A DNA stretch of 5,271 bases from Actinomycetota bacterium (GCA_947459935.1 CANHFN010000068.1:1-5271), one strand, 5' to 3'; positions 1 to 5,013 are shown, counted from the stretch's first letter. Notes: a model not told the origin generated them from the sequence alone. Program-made: numbers and translations.

Positions 1-152
1 ATCGCTTCCTTTTCTGCCTTGACGTTGTTGGAGTGGATTGTGTATCCACCCACTCCAACAACGATCAAAGTAAGAACAACAGAAAGAGCAATAATGAGAG
101 ACCTTTTGCTGACGGTCTGCCCACTACTGGACTCCGGACTGAGATTGGACAA
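1..152 (-). CDS. Membrane-anchored protein of unknown function, 3' part outside window
   Basis: I do not recognise this protein. Fifty codons are visible, read from a TTG at 152-150 to the window edge with no stop. The first 18 residues are polar and Ser-rich, with Lys16-Arg17 just before a hydrophobic stretch at about residues 19-37 that would make one membrane helix. A Lys/Glu-rich segment (VKAEKEA) follows, which could begin a helical or coiled-coil outside domain. The TTG lies one base after the TAA of the upstream gene (154-633), so translation is probably coupled; no clear separate Shine-Dalgarno sequence is present. An in-frame stop at 167-165 leaves little room for an earlier start. 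It resembles its neighbour in plan (soluble N-terminus, one helix, outside domain), so the two may work together. A 14-bp perfect inverted repeat lies inside the coding sequence at 23-63. Confidence 0.6.
   Translation of the reverse strand, partial: MSNLSPESSSGQTVSKRSLIIALSVVLTLIVVGVGGYTIHSNNVKAEKEA
23..63. repeat. Perfect 14-bp inverted repeat inside a coding sequence
   Basis: Arms 23-36 (CGTTGTTGGAGTGG) and 50-63 are exact reverse complements, separated by 13 bases. The inner part offers an alternative smaller hairpin, GTGGAT (33-38) with ATCCAC (44-49). In the minus-strand mRNA it covers roughly codons 30-43 of the truncated gene, at the end of its membrane helix. No U-run follows on either strand, so it is not a normal intrinsic terminator. 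Confidence 0.7.
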
Positions 153-153
153 T

Positions 154-633
154 TTATTGCTTGATTACGAAGTTCGTATCTAGACCAGAGTCTGGGTGAT
201 AGCTCCAAGTAACGTTGATGCCATCAAAATCAAACTCTTGCTGTCCATCATTAGATGATGTCTTCAGCATTTGAGCCCATACTGTTACTGGTGCTTCAAG
301 AGCTTCTAGGAGACACTGAACATCTCTGTAATCTCCACCGGTGTAGTCCTCTTCACCCTTGCCATCAAATACCAATGATTGTCCATCTTCAGCAAATGTG
401 ATTCCACTTGCTACTTCAAGACCACATGATGCAACAGCACTAGTTAGACGGCCATCACTTTTGCCACCAACGACAAAAAACACAAGTCCTAGAACGACTA
501 CGAGTGCGCCAACGCCAGCTCCAACTTTCATGAGAAGGTCTTTTGGAACTCCGGCAGGGGCAGCAGGCTGGGATGGGGCAGCGCTTTCGCCGTTAGTATC
601 TTCAGCAAAATTTTCTTCTGTATTCTCGATCAA
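154..633 (-). CDS. Single-pass membrane protein with C-terminal outside domain, function unknown
   Basis: This is a 159-residue protein of unknown function. Residues 1-17 are acidic, 18-30 are Ala/Pro-rich, and 37-56 form one clear membrane helix followed by Gly-Gly-Lys. About 100 residues would then lie outside the membrane. That part has exactly two cysteines (Cys70 and Cys107) that could form a disulfide, and ends with a WSYHPDSG segment (143-150). From memory, many actinobacterial hypothetical proteins share this plan (early Cys, second Cys in a Cys-Leu-Leu context, late Trp-Ser-Tyr-His-Pro-Asp), but I know no named function. The start is a TTG at 633-631; GAAAGG lies 11 bases upstream and an in-frame TGA at 651-649 limits the start region. 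The next gene begins one base after this stop. The lipoprotein gene lies 133 bases upstream. Confidence 0.8.
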   Translation of the reverse strand: MIENTEENFAEDTNGESAAPSQPAAPAGVPKDLLMKVGAGVGALVVVLGLVFFVVGGKSDGRLTSAVASCGLEVASGITFAEDGQSLVFDGKGEEDYTGGDYRDVQCLLEALEAPVTVWAQMLKTSSNDGQQEFDFDGINVTWSYHPDSGLDTNFVIKQ

Positions 634-662
634 TTTAATCAGTACCTTTCATCTCATAGTTG

Positions 663-685
663 GCCATGACCTATAAAGTCACGGC
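663..685 (-). repeat. Hairpin in the leader between the lipoprotein and membrane protein genes
   Basis: In the minus-strand RNA, GCCGTGAC (685-678) pairs with GTCATGGC (670-663) through eight pairs including one G-U, around a seven-base loop. No U-run follows it, so it is not a convincing terminator for the lipoprotein gene. It could be an operator or a leader structure for the 154-633 gene, whose start lies 30 bases downstream. The same bases form a near-palindrome in DNA with one mismatched pair. Confidence 0.25.
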
Positions 686-766
686 TAGCTCTACTGTTGG
701 TATTTCTTGGTTAATTCTAAACCCACACTAAGGAAGATTCAGGTTTTAAAGTGGAATATTGGATAT

Positions 767-1102
767 TTACTTGCTTTCCTCTTCATCAGGTGAGCACAAA
801 GCTTGCAATTTCATAAGCAGTTCAAGGTCATCAATGTTCAAATTTGACCCTGAAGCCCATAGCAAGGCTGCCCGATATGGCTCAGAGTACTGAGAGTCCT
901 TGGCGGCTAGATCCTTCAGGATGTCTGCAGCTTCTTGGTAATAATCGGTATACATAGGATCCTTTGCCGTTATGCCCGCGGAACCTTTTTCTACCAGAGC
1001 ACAAGCTTTTGAAACTTTGCTGGAATCTGAACCGCATCCAGTCAAACTTATCGGCAATGCAACAGCAAGAATGAGTGCACTAACTTTCAACTTTATGTTC
1101 AT
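767..1102 (-). CDS. Small secreted lipoprotein, function unknown
   Basis: This 111-residue protein has a classic lipoprotein signal: Lys4 and Lys6, a hydrophobic core at about residues 7-20, and the lipobox Leu20-Thr21-Gly22-Cys23. Cys23 should be lipidated and become the first residue of the mature protein, anchored to the outer face of the cytoplasmic membrane. The mature part is about 89 residues, Lys/Asp/Glu-rich, probably mostly helical, with two further cysteines (Cys34 and Cys103) that could form a disulfide. I recognise no enzymatic motif; a binding or structural role is a guess. The ATG at 1102-1100 is firm because GAGGAGA (1114-1108) lies five bases upstream. A promoter with a possible operator is placed about 80 bases upstream. 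It points the same way as the membrane protein gene at 154-633, but the 133-base gap makes co-transcription uncertain. Confidence 0.85.
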   Translation of the reverse strand: MNIKLKVSALILAVALPISLTGCGSDSSKVSKACALVEKGSAGITAKDPMYTDYYQEAADILKDLAAKDSQYSEPYRAALLWASGSNLNIDDLELLMKLQALCSPDEEESK

Positions 1103-1190
1103 TTTCTTCTCCTCGATGCCCGGCGTTGAAGTTTCACGTTACTCCTGAAGGGTACTAAAGCGAGGTAATTTCTTGGGGAAGGCAAAGTTA

Positions 1191-1219
1191 ATTAAAGGTG
1201 AAATGACCAGTCAGGTCAA
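1191..1219 (-). promoter_or_regulatory. Sigma70-like promoter for the lipoprotein gene
   Basis: On the minus strand, TTGACC (1219-1214) matches the -35 consensus at five of six positions. Exactly 17 bases later TTTAAT (1196-1191) matches the -10 consensus at five of six. Transcription would start near 1184, giving a leader of about 80 bases before the lipoprotein ATG. The weak point is the T at the second -10 position, normally A. Confidence 0.5.
1204..1218. promoter_or_regulatory. Possible operator: TGACC-N5-GGTCA inverted repeat
   Basis: TGACC (1204-1208) and GGTCA (1214-1218) are exact inverted repeats around five bases (AGTCA). The element overlaps the -35 box and the upstream part of the spacer of the lipoprotein promoter, where a bound dimeric repressor would block RNA polymerase. 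No regulator gene is in the window, and short palindromes occur by chance, so this is tentative. Confidence 0.25.
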
Positions 1220-1395
1220 GGCTAGGTGGGGGTTTTACCATGGCAAGACATTGGTTTTGCTCATGAAAGCCGATTGCTTTGATTTGGAGCCACGAGCGGT
1301 GGAGGGTGAATTGTGACCACCAATTTTCTTTACTTGTCTGCAAAATCCTAGACAATTCTTGCTATTCAAATCGATGTTTGGGCATGGAGAGAGCG

Positions 1396-2286
1396 ATGCG
1401 AAAAGTAAAGGCCTATGGAGAAATTCTAGAGATTCCAGATCATAGAATTTTCTGGTTATCAAAAATTGTCTATAGCTCACCCTTTGAAATAACAATCGCC
1501 TTTGTCATCCTATTAAATGCAATCTCACTCGGATTACTGACCATGCCTGGAATCTCTGGTAATACCCAGGCCTCTTTGGAAACACTTGATAGGTTTGCAC
1601 TTTATATATACACAGCTGAACTCATACTCAGAATGATCTCTTATGGAACTAAGCCTTGGGAGTTCTTCCGCAGAAGTTGGAACATCTTCGACTTCTTGAT
1701 CGTGGCACTCTCCCCTATTTTCTCTGGCCAAGTTGTTGTCTTGCGATTACTACGCTTGCTTCGACTCATTCGTATCTTTAGATTTCTTCCAGAAGTTCGA
1801 GTTCTAACCGTTTCAATCATCAGATCCATTCCACCCTTATTAAGCATGGGTGTTCTTATCTTCCTTGCTTTATACATCTATGGCATGGCTGGTGTGTATA
1901 TGTTCGGAGAAAAACTACCTATTCACTGGGGCGATATATCCATCGCAATGACAACTTTGTTCATTCTGTTGACCCTTGAGAACTTCCCCGTGTATCTAGA
2001 AGAAGCAGTGCTGGTCAGCCCCCTCGCCCTTCCTTTCTATCTCTCATACATCTTCATCATCGTATTTACTGTTCTCAATGTTTTGATTGGAATTGTTTTA
2101 AATGCCATGGATGAGGCTAGAAGTGAAAACCGAGAGCGAATGAACAAAGTTAAACAATTAGATGAGATTGTCCATGAAGTCGATGAAATGACAGCAGATG
2201 GCAATGTCACTCAGGAAGAAATTGAGCACTTGCGAGAAAAGCTACGGATGCTAGAAAGGCAAGCTGCAGGTAAGCAAGGGCAATAG
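1396..2286 (+). CDS. Voltage-gated cation channel, bacterial Nav/Cav type (ion transport protein family)
   Basis: This is a single-domain channel subunit expected to form a homotetramer in the cytoplasmic membrane and conduct Na+ or Ca2+ on depolarisation. Residue numbers assume the start at 1396 (296 residues). S1 is about 29-49, S2 64-84 (Glu75, Arg79), S3 95-109 (Asn96, Asp99), S4 113-133, S5 147-170, pore loop 181-205 and S6 211-238. S4 has arginine at every third position (117, 120, 123, 126, 129) plus Arg135, the hallmark of a voltage sensor. The filter reads Thr193-Leu-Glu-Asn-Phe-Pro; known bacterial sodium channels have TLESW, so Glu195 is kept but Ser-Trp is replaced. The tail ends in a short coiled coil with Ile276, Leu279, Leu283 and Leu286 in heptad spacing, as in the family. 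ATG 1396 has GGAGAG four bases upstream; ATG 1384 is an alternative. The frame opens from a TTG at 1279, but that extension is Cys-rich and looks non-coding. Confidence 0.9.
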   Translation: MRKVKAYGEILEIPDHRIFWLSKIVYSSPFEITIAFVILLNAISLGLLTMPGISGNTQASLETLDRFALYIYTAELILRMISYGTKPWEFFRRSWNIFDFLIVALSPIFSGQVVVLRLLRLLRLIRIFRFLPEVRVLTVSIIRSIPPLLSMGVLIFLALYIYGMAGVYMFGEKLPIHWGDISIAMTTLFILLTLENFPVYLEEAVLVSPLALPFYLSYIFIIVFTVLNVLIGIVLNAMDEARSENRERMNKVKQLDEIVHEVDEMTADGNVTQEEIEHLREKLRMLERQAAGKQGQ

Positions 2287-2289
2287 CGC

Positions 2290-2544
2290 CTAGCCGTTTA
2301 GTTGGGCCAACTTTTCTATAACCTGCTGAGCAGATGGGTTAGTCATCGCAGCTCCATCACTAAAAACCAATGTGGGCACTGTGCGATTGCCGCCATTTAC
2401 CTTTTCTACTATCTCTGCCGTGCCTGGCACCTCTTCAATGTTGATCTCTTCAAAGCTCACACCTAGCTCTGCCAACTGAGATTTTAGGCGTTTGCAGTAA
2501 CCGCACCAGGTAGTTGAGTACATGACAAAGGACATGGGTTTCAC
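2290..2544 (-). CDS. mrx1: Mycoredoxin (actinobacterial glutaredoxin-like thiol oxidoreductase)
   Basis: Mycoredoxin reduces protein-mycothiol mixed disulfides in the cytoplasm of actinobacteria, the job done by glutaredoxin and glutathione elsewhere. The 84-residue length fits the family. The redox centre is Cys14-Gly-Tyr-Cys17 within TTWCGYCKRL (11-20), at the start of the first helix of a thioredoxin fold. Thr55-Val56-Pro57 gives the cis-proline loop, and the TNPS segment (68-71) is also typical of mycoredoxin; in mycobacterial Mrx1, from memory, the same blocks occur in the same order. The start used is GTG at 2544-2542, without a strong Shine-Dalgarno sequence; ATG at 2535-2533 (residue 4) is equally possible. 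A TAAACT (2568-2563) could serve as its -10 box, but no matching -35 is seen. The gene converges on the channel gene, with three bases between their stop codons. Confidence 0.93.
   Translation of the reverse strand: MKPMSFVMYSTTWCGYCKRLKSQLAELGVSFEEINIEEVPGTAEIVEKVNGGNRTVPTLVFSDGAAMTNPSAQQVIEKLAQLNG
2300..2316 (+). terminator. Weak intrinsic terminator for the channel gene, inside the mycoredoxin 3' end
   Basis: On the plus strand AGTTG (2300-2304) pairs with CAACT (2308-2312) around a three-base loop, and the T-run 2312-2315 follows directly. It lies 14 bases after the channel stop codon, within the last codons of the convergent mycoredoxin gene. The stem is short, so termination may be incomplete. 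Confidence 0.35.
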
Positions 2545-2701
2545 TTTCTGTTGATAAGAGGAAGTTTAGTAGGTAAGCAACAATCTTGCTATCCACAGCA
2601 TTCGTAGCTGCATCTAGTTTTGGTAGTTCTTAGCCCTACTTTGCACTCGCCTGAATCCTTATCTCACATCACTAAGCACGCCGCCAGCGCTTCTTATTGA
2701 T

Positions 2702-2863
2702 TTCCAAACTCCTGTTTGGAATAGAGGAGAGGAGTGCACATGAATGAATCCAAATGATGTTGTGACGCTTTGCGTTGCAATAGCCAATCTCATACTGCGT
2801 GTATGGGAGATGCGAAGGAAACGTCGGGGTAAATCCGATGAGACCAATCAGTTAGGAGACTGA
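2702..2863 (+). other. Hairpin-rich stretch, possible structured RNA
   Basis: Five successive hairpins can be drawn in the plus-strand RNA before the terminator. They are TTCCAAAC with GTTTGGAA (2702-2709/2714-2721, perfect, four-base loop); ACGC with GCGT (2765-2768/2772-2775); ATCTCATAC with GTATG-GG-AGAT (2787-2795/2801-2811, nine pairs with a two-base bulge); CGTCGG with CCGATG (2822-2827/2835-2840, one G-U); and TCAGT with ACTGA (2848-2852/2859-2863). I could not match it to a riboswitch, tRNA, tmRNA, SRP RNA or RNase P consensus. It overlaps the small ORF, so it is either the fold of that mRNA or a non-coding RNA in which the ORF is accidental. The rest of the 2545-2964 gap (2545-2701 and 2909-2964) shows nothing further I can support. 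Confidence 0.35.
2744..2863 (+). CDS. Putative small protein, one hydrophobic helix plus basic tail (39 aa)
   Basis: I do not recognise this small ORF. Support: a purine-rich Shine-Dalgarno region (2724-2734, ending GGAG) nine bases before ATG 2744, and a strong intrinsic terminator starting 13 bases after the stop. The product begins MNPNDVV; residues 6-20 are hydrophobic and rich in Val, Leu, Ile and Ala, ending in Arg19, Val20 and Trp21. A very basic block (MRRKRRGK, 23-30) and a polar tail follow. That pattern suits a small membrane-associated peptide with its tail in the cytoplasm, and loosely recalls toxin-like small hydrophobic peptides, though that likeness is only in general plan. 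Against it: the coding stretch is full of hairpins, codon use includes AGG and CGG, and no clear promoter is found upstream. An earlier ATG at 2740 gives only five codons. It sits between mycoredoxin and heliorhodopsin, on the opposite strand to both. Confidence 0.42.
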   Translation: MNPNDVVTLCVAIANLILRVWEMRRKRRGKSDETNQLGD

Positions 2864-2876
2864 GTTTGCATAAGGC

Positions 2877-2916
2877 AGTTGGGTCGGGATTGGCACCCCG
2901 GCTCAACTTCTTTAAT
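2877..2916 (+). terminator. Intrinsic terminator of the plus-strand small gene/RNA
   Basis: A 12-bp stem (2877-2888 with 2897-2908, two G-U pairs) encloses an eight-base loop and is followed by a U-rich tail at 2908-2917. Read on the minus strand the two G-U pairs become A-C mismatches and no U-run follows, so the element clearly points along the plus strand. It therefore does not serve heliorhodopsin, and it implies a plus-strand transcript passing through 2744-2863. Confidence 0.65.
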
Positions 2917-2964
2917 TAAAGCATAGTTATGTGTTACGCACAGTGACTTTGACATTTTAAATCC

Positions 2965-3726
2965 TTATGAAACCAAAGTTGACGCAAATATCTGCCAAGC
3001 CAGTGCTGATTTAGCGACAAGAGACAGGGTTATGTATGTCTTTTCTCCACGTAAGTAATCAGACCACTTTCCCACCTTCTTGTATTGCAGATACTGAACA
3101 AGTGCGAAGATATTGAATAAGACAAACAATGAGATGACGATGCCAAGCACAAAGGCTGGCGCTGTAGTGTCTGAGATGCCACCGATTGAGAAAACATAGA
3201 ACACAAGACCAATCCACGGGACGATGCCTGCGATGCAACCAAAGATAAATGGAAGCCAACCGCCATTTCCTGGGGTTTCATACTTTTCTTGTAACCATCC
3301 AAAGAGAATCATGGATGCGTTAACGCCAAAGATTGCGATGATTGCAGCAATATCTGTGACACCAACTATTTGTGCAATCAAAACGATCATTACTGAAGAG
3401 CTGATTGAATACTCAACCCAGCGGAAGTAATTTCGATTCTGTGTTAGTCCAGCGCTATAGCGGCCAAAAAACTGTGGAGATGCGACTAAAAAGTGGAAGA
3501 AGGCTGAGAGACCAAGGAAGATCGCAACGGTTAAACCAACTGGTGTGTCCAGGACAGTAATAGGTTCAGCAAACGTTGTGCCCGGTGGGCCTGACATATA
3601 GCGAGCCACAATCGGAAGGGTGAAGTCATTGGCAAGTGCCAGGACTGCAACCATTTGGAGTAGGTGGAAAACGCCAGCGATTATGTTGTATCGGCGGATT
3701 GTGGATGTGTCGATTGATTTGCTCAT
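2965..3726 (-). CDS. Heliorhodopsin
   Basis: Heliorhodopsins are seven-helix, retinal-binding light receptors inserted with the N-terminus in the cytoplasm, opposite to other rhodopsins. They have a long photocycle, and no ion transport was found for the founding member. The 253-residue length equals that of 48C12. From memory of that protein, all key positions are here with a constant offset of two: Schiff-base lysine Lys239 (48C12 Lys241), counterion Glu105 (Glu107), Ser235 (Ser237), His21 (His23) and His78 (His80). Family blocks such as GVFHLLQ, RWVEYS, IFGVNASMILFGWLQEKY and LVAKSALAWQ are intact. The ATG at 3726 has almost no room for a Shine-Dalgarno site (GAGG ends one base before it), but TATTCT (3738-3733) lies six bases upstream, so the mRNA may be leaderless. 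It follows the S51 peptidase gene by 41 bases. No retinal synthesis gene is present nearby. Confidence 0.97.
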   Translation of the reverse strand: MSKSIDTSTIRRYNIIAGVFHLLQMVAVLALANDFTLPIVARYMSGPPGTTFAEPITVLDTPVGLTVAIFLGLSAFFHFLVASPQFFGRYSAGLTQNRNYFRWVEYSISSSVMIVLIAQIVGVTDIAAIIAIFGVNASMILFGWLQEKYETPGNGGWLPFIFGCIAGIVPWIGLVFYVFSIGGISDTTAPAFVLGIVISLFVLFNIFALVQYLQYKKVGKWSDYLRGEKTYITLSLVAKSALAWQIFASTLVS

Positions 3727-3732
3727 ACCTCA

Positions 3733-3738
3733 AGAATA
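3733..3738 (-). promoter_or_regulatory. Candidate -10 box for a leaderless heliorhodopsin transcript
   Basis: TATTCT fits the actinobacterial TANNNT pattern and matches TATAAT at four of six positions. Six bases separate it from the ATG, so transcription should begin at or next to the A of the start codon. A TTGACC upstream (3763-3758) is 20 bases away, longer than the usual -35 spacing, so its role is doubtful. Confidence 0.4.
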
Positions 3739-3767
3739 AGTCACAAAGAGTAAAAATCGGTCAACTA

Positions 3768-4490
3768 CTACTTCAAAAAGGTAATTATCTCGCCATCTCG
3801 AAGCTGTTGATCGGGCATACCTTTCAAAACATGCACCATGGCCTCACCTACTACCACCCAATGCTCATCCCCACTTCGCTTAACAATAGCGGTTAATTCA
3901 TCAACTCCAATAAGTATGGAGTCATCTGGAACATGCAATAAAACTTTGGCCGCACTTTCAGGGATCCACTTAAAGAACTTATTGAAGTGTGGAATAACTC
4001 GAATTTCTGGAAGCAGGCTTAACCCTGGTGATGGCGATTTCTTCAATAGGCGAAAGTTTGGAATATGAGAGCTAAGAACCATGGCCCCTGCACTGCAGCC
4101 CGCAAGTGATGCGCCCGTGCCCCAGTTTTCTTGGATTGCTTCCCACAAGGTAGTGCCCAGAAGAGTTTCAGCAAGATAGTGAGGATCGCCTCCGGACATA
4201 TACATCAAAGCAGAATCTTTAATCAGCGTTGCATACTCTGGATTATTTGCATCCTTACGGGTGAAGATGGGGAGAAAAATTGAATCCGCACCCAAACGTT
4301 TTGCCTGCTCTTGTCCTAATTCTTTCCAATATTCAAGGCGATCTGGTGATTCTTTCCCAGCAGCCGTTGGTATCTGAATATAGATCGGTCTTTTTCCGTT
4401 TTTGATACCGTCATCAAGTAATGATTTCTCAAAGCTTGCCATGGCAGGTAAATACTCGCCTGATCCAACTAGGGCAAGTGATCCATTCAT
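3768..4490 (-). CDS. Peptidase S51 family protein (peptidase E/cyanophycinase-like)
   Basis: Family S51 holds serine peptidases with a class I glutamine amidotransferase-like fold: peptidase E, which cleaves Asp-X dipeptides, and cyanophycinase. The nucleophile should be Ser133 in Gly131-Cys-Ser-Ala-Gly-Ala136. The upstream Gly-Gly-Asp-Pro (100-103) matches the family's GGxxxxL region, with Leu106 following. His168 in the IPHFN segment is the probable catalytic histidine. A GVDELTAI segment (195-202) matches the cyanophycinase-type GIDExTA motif. The length (240) is close to peptidase E, and no signal peptide is seen, so it should act in the cytoplasm. The true substrate cannot be told; cyanophycin is not implied, since no cyanophycin synthetase is seen. 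ATG 4490 lacks a Shine-Dalgarno site, while TAGACT (4503-4498) lies seven bases upstream, so a leaderless start is possible. The CBS gene ends 25 bases upstream, suggesting an operon. Confidence 0.85.
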   Translation of the reverse strand: MNGSLALVGSGEYLPAMASFEKSLLDDGIKNGKRPIYIQIPTAAGKESPDRLEYWKELGQEQAKRLGADSIFLPIFTRKDANNPEYATLIKDSALMYMSGGDPHYLAETLLGTTLWEAIQENWGTGASLAGCSAGAMVLSSHIPNFRLLKKSPSPGLSLLPEIRVIPHFNKFFKWIPESAAKVLLHVPDDSILIGVDELTAIVKRSGDEHWVVVGEAMVHVLKGMPDQQLRDGEIITFLK

Positions 4491-4515
4491 ATGGTGAAGT
4501 CTAGGTGTTAAACCC

Positions 4516-4947
4516 TTAGCCCGCGGTGCTCACATAATCTTTAAGAGCCTGGCGCTCTGAATCTATTTCACTCACATAGTTTTTGACTACATCGCCAATA
4601 GAGACAATTGAAAGGAGATTGCCCACCTCATCTATAACTGGCACGTGACGAATCCGTAGCTCAGTCATCATGGACATCAACTCTGCGATAGTTGAATCCG
4701 CTGTGCAGGTATGAACATCTACGGTCATGATGTCTCGGACATGCATGCCGATTAACTGATCTAATTTGCCAGGCATAGCTCGCACAACATCTCGCTCGGA
4801 GACAATGCCATCAATTTTCTTGCCATCACTAGAAACAACAAGTGCTCCAACATGGTGAGTGTTGAGGGCATTAACCAAATCATGAACAGTTGCACTTGCT
4901 GAGATTGTTTCAACTTTCTTGCCCGCAATAATGGTGCTTACTTTCAT
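4516..4947 (-). CDS. Tandem CBS-domain protein
   Basis: This 143-residue protein consists of little more than a CBS-domain pair, a regulatory module that binds adenine nucleotides such as AMP, ATP or NAD derivatives. CBS1 spans about residues 8-60 and contains GIVSERDVVRA; CBS2 spans about 71-125 and contains LLSIVSIGDVV. The Ser-x-x-Asp in each (SERD, SIGD) is the typical ribose/phosphate-contact motif. The RIRHVPVID segment in CBS2 and the short C-terminal helix are also usual for stand-alone CBS proteins. It likely acts as a small energy or redox sensor in the cytoplasm; the partner is unknown. The ATG at 4947 is chosen because GGGGGAG ends three bases upstream; the frame stays open to a TTG at 4977, but that has no comparable site. 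It lies 73 bases after the UbiA stop and 25 before the S51 peptidase. Confidence 0.9.
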   Translation of the reverse strand: MKVSTIIAGKKVETISASATVHDLVNALNTHHVGALVVSSDGKKIDGIVSERDVVRAMPGKLDQLIGMHVRDIMTVDVHTCTADSTIAELMSMMTELRIRHVPVIDEVGNLLSIVSIGDVVKNYVSEIDSERQALKDYVSTAG

Positions 4948-4966
4948 CTTCTCCCCCTGTGCTGGT

Positions 4967-5013
4967 AGGTGGAGCAATAGTGCGCTTGTGGCAGGTGGAA
5001 ATCAATAGGTGGA
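4967..5013. repeat. Three direct copies of AGGTGGA upstream of the CBS gene
   Basis: AGGTGGA occurs at 4967-4973, 4993-4999 and 5007-5013, all in one orientation. The last two extend to AGGTGGAAA and start 14 bases apart; the first two start 26 apart. They fill the short gap between the UbiA stop and the CBS gene, where a regulator could bind. On the transcribed strand they read TCCACCT. The function is unknown and chance is possible. Confidence 0.4.

Noticed and set aside
1279..1395. N-terminal extension of the channel from a TTG at 1279
   Set aside because: The extra 39 residues include four cysteines and no family likeness, the TTG has no good ribosome site, and ATG 1396 has one and leaves a normal-length region before S1.
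2659..2847. 62-codon minus-strand ORF in the mycoredoxin-heliorhodopsin gap
   Set aside because: It is antisense to the small plus-strand ORF, lacks a Shine-Dalgarno site, has no recognisable pattern, and the only good terminator there points the other way.
2821..2863. Resemblance to parts of cobalamin riboswitch or hammerhead cores (GGTAAATCC, CCGATGA)
   Set aside because: The cobalamin CCCGCxACTG box is missing and the hammerhead core is off at a required base with no matching GAAA/cleavage arrangement.
2910..2921. 12-bp palindrome CTTTAATTAAAG between the terminator and heliorhodopsin
   Set aside because: Low-complexity AT palindrome without loop; it may add to the U-rich tail of the terminator but I cannot support a separate function.
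2949..2954. TTGACA on the plus strand, a perfect -35 box
   Set aside because: No -10-like hexamer occurs 15-19 bases downstream, and it would transcribe antisense into heliorhodopsin; it is likely chance.
3030..3302. Overlapping minus- and plus-strand ORFs within heliorhodopsin
   Set aside because: They are frame shadows of a highly conserved gene and have no family features of their own.
4948..4977. Ten-residue extension of the CBS protein from TTG 4977
   Set aside because: It would run through the strong GGGGGAG site that serves ATG 4947, and the protein from that ATG starts as CBS proteins normally do.
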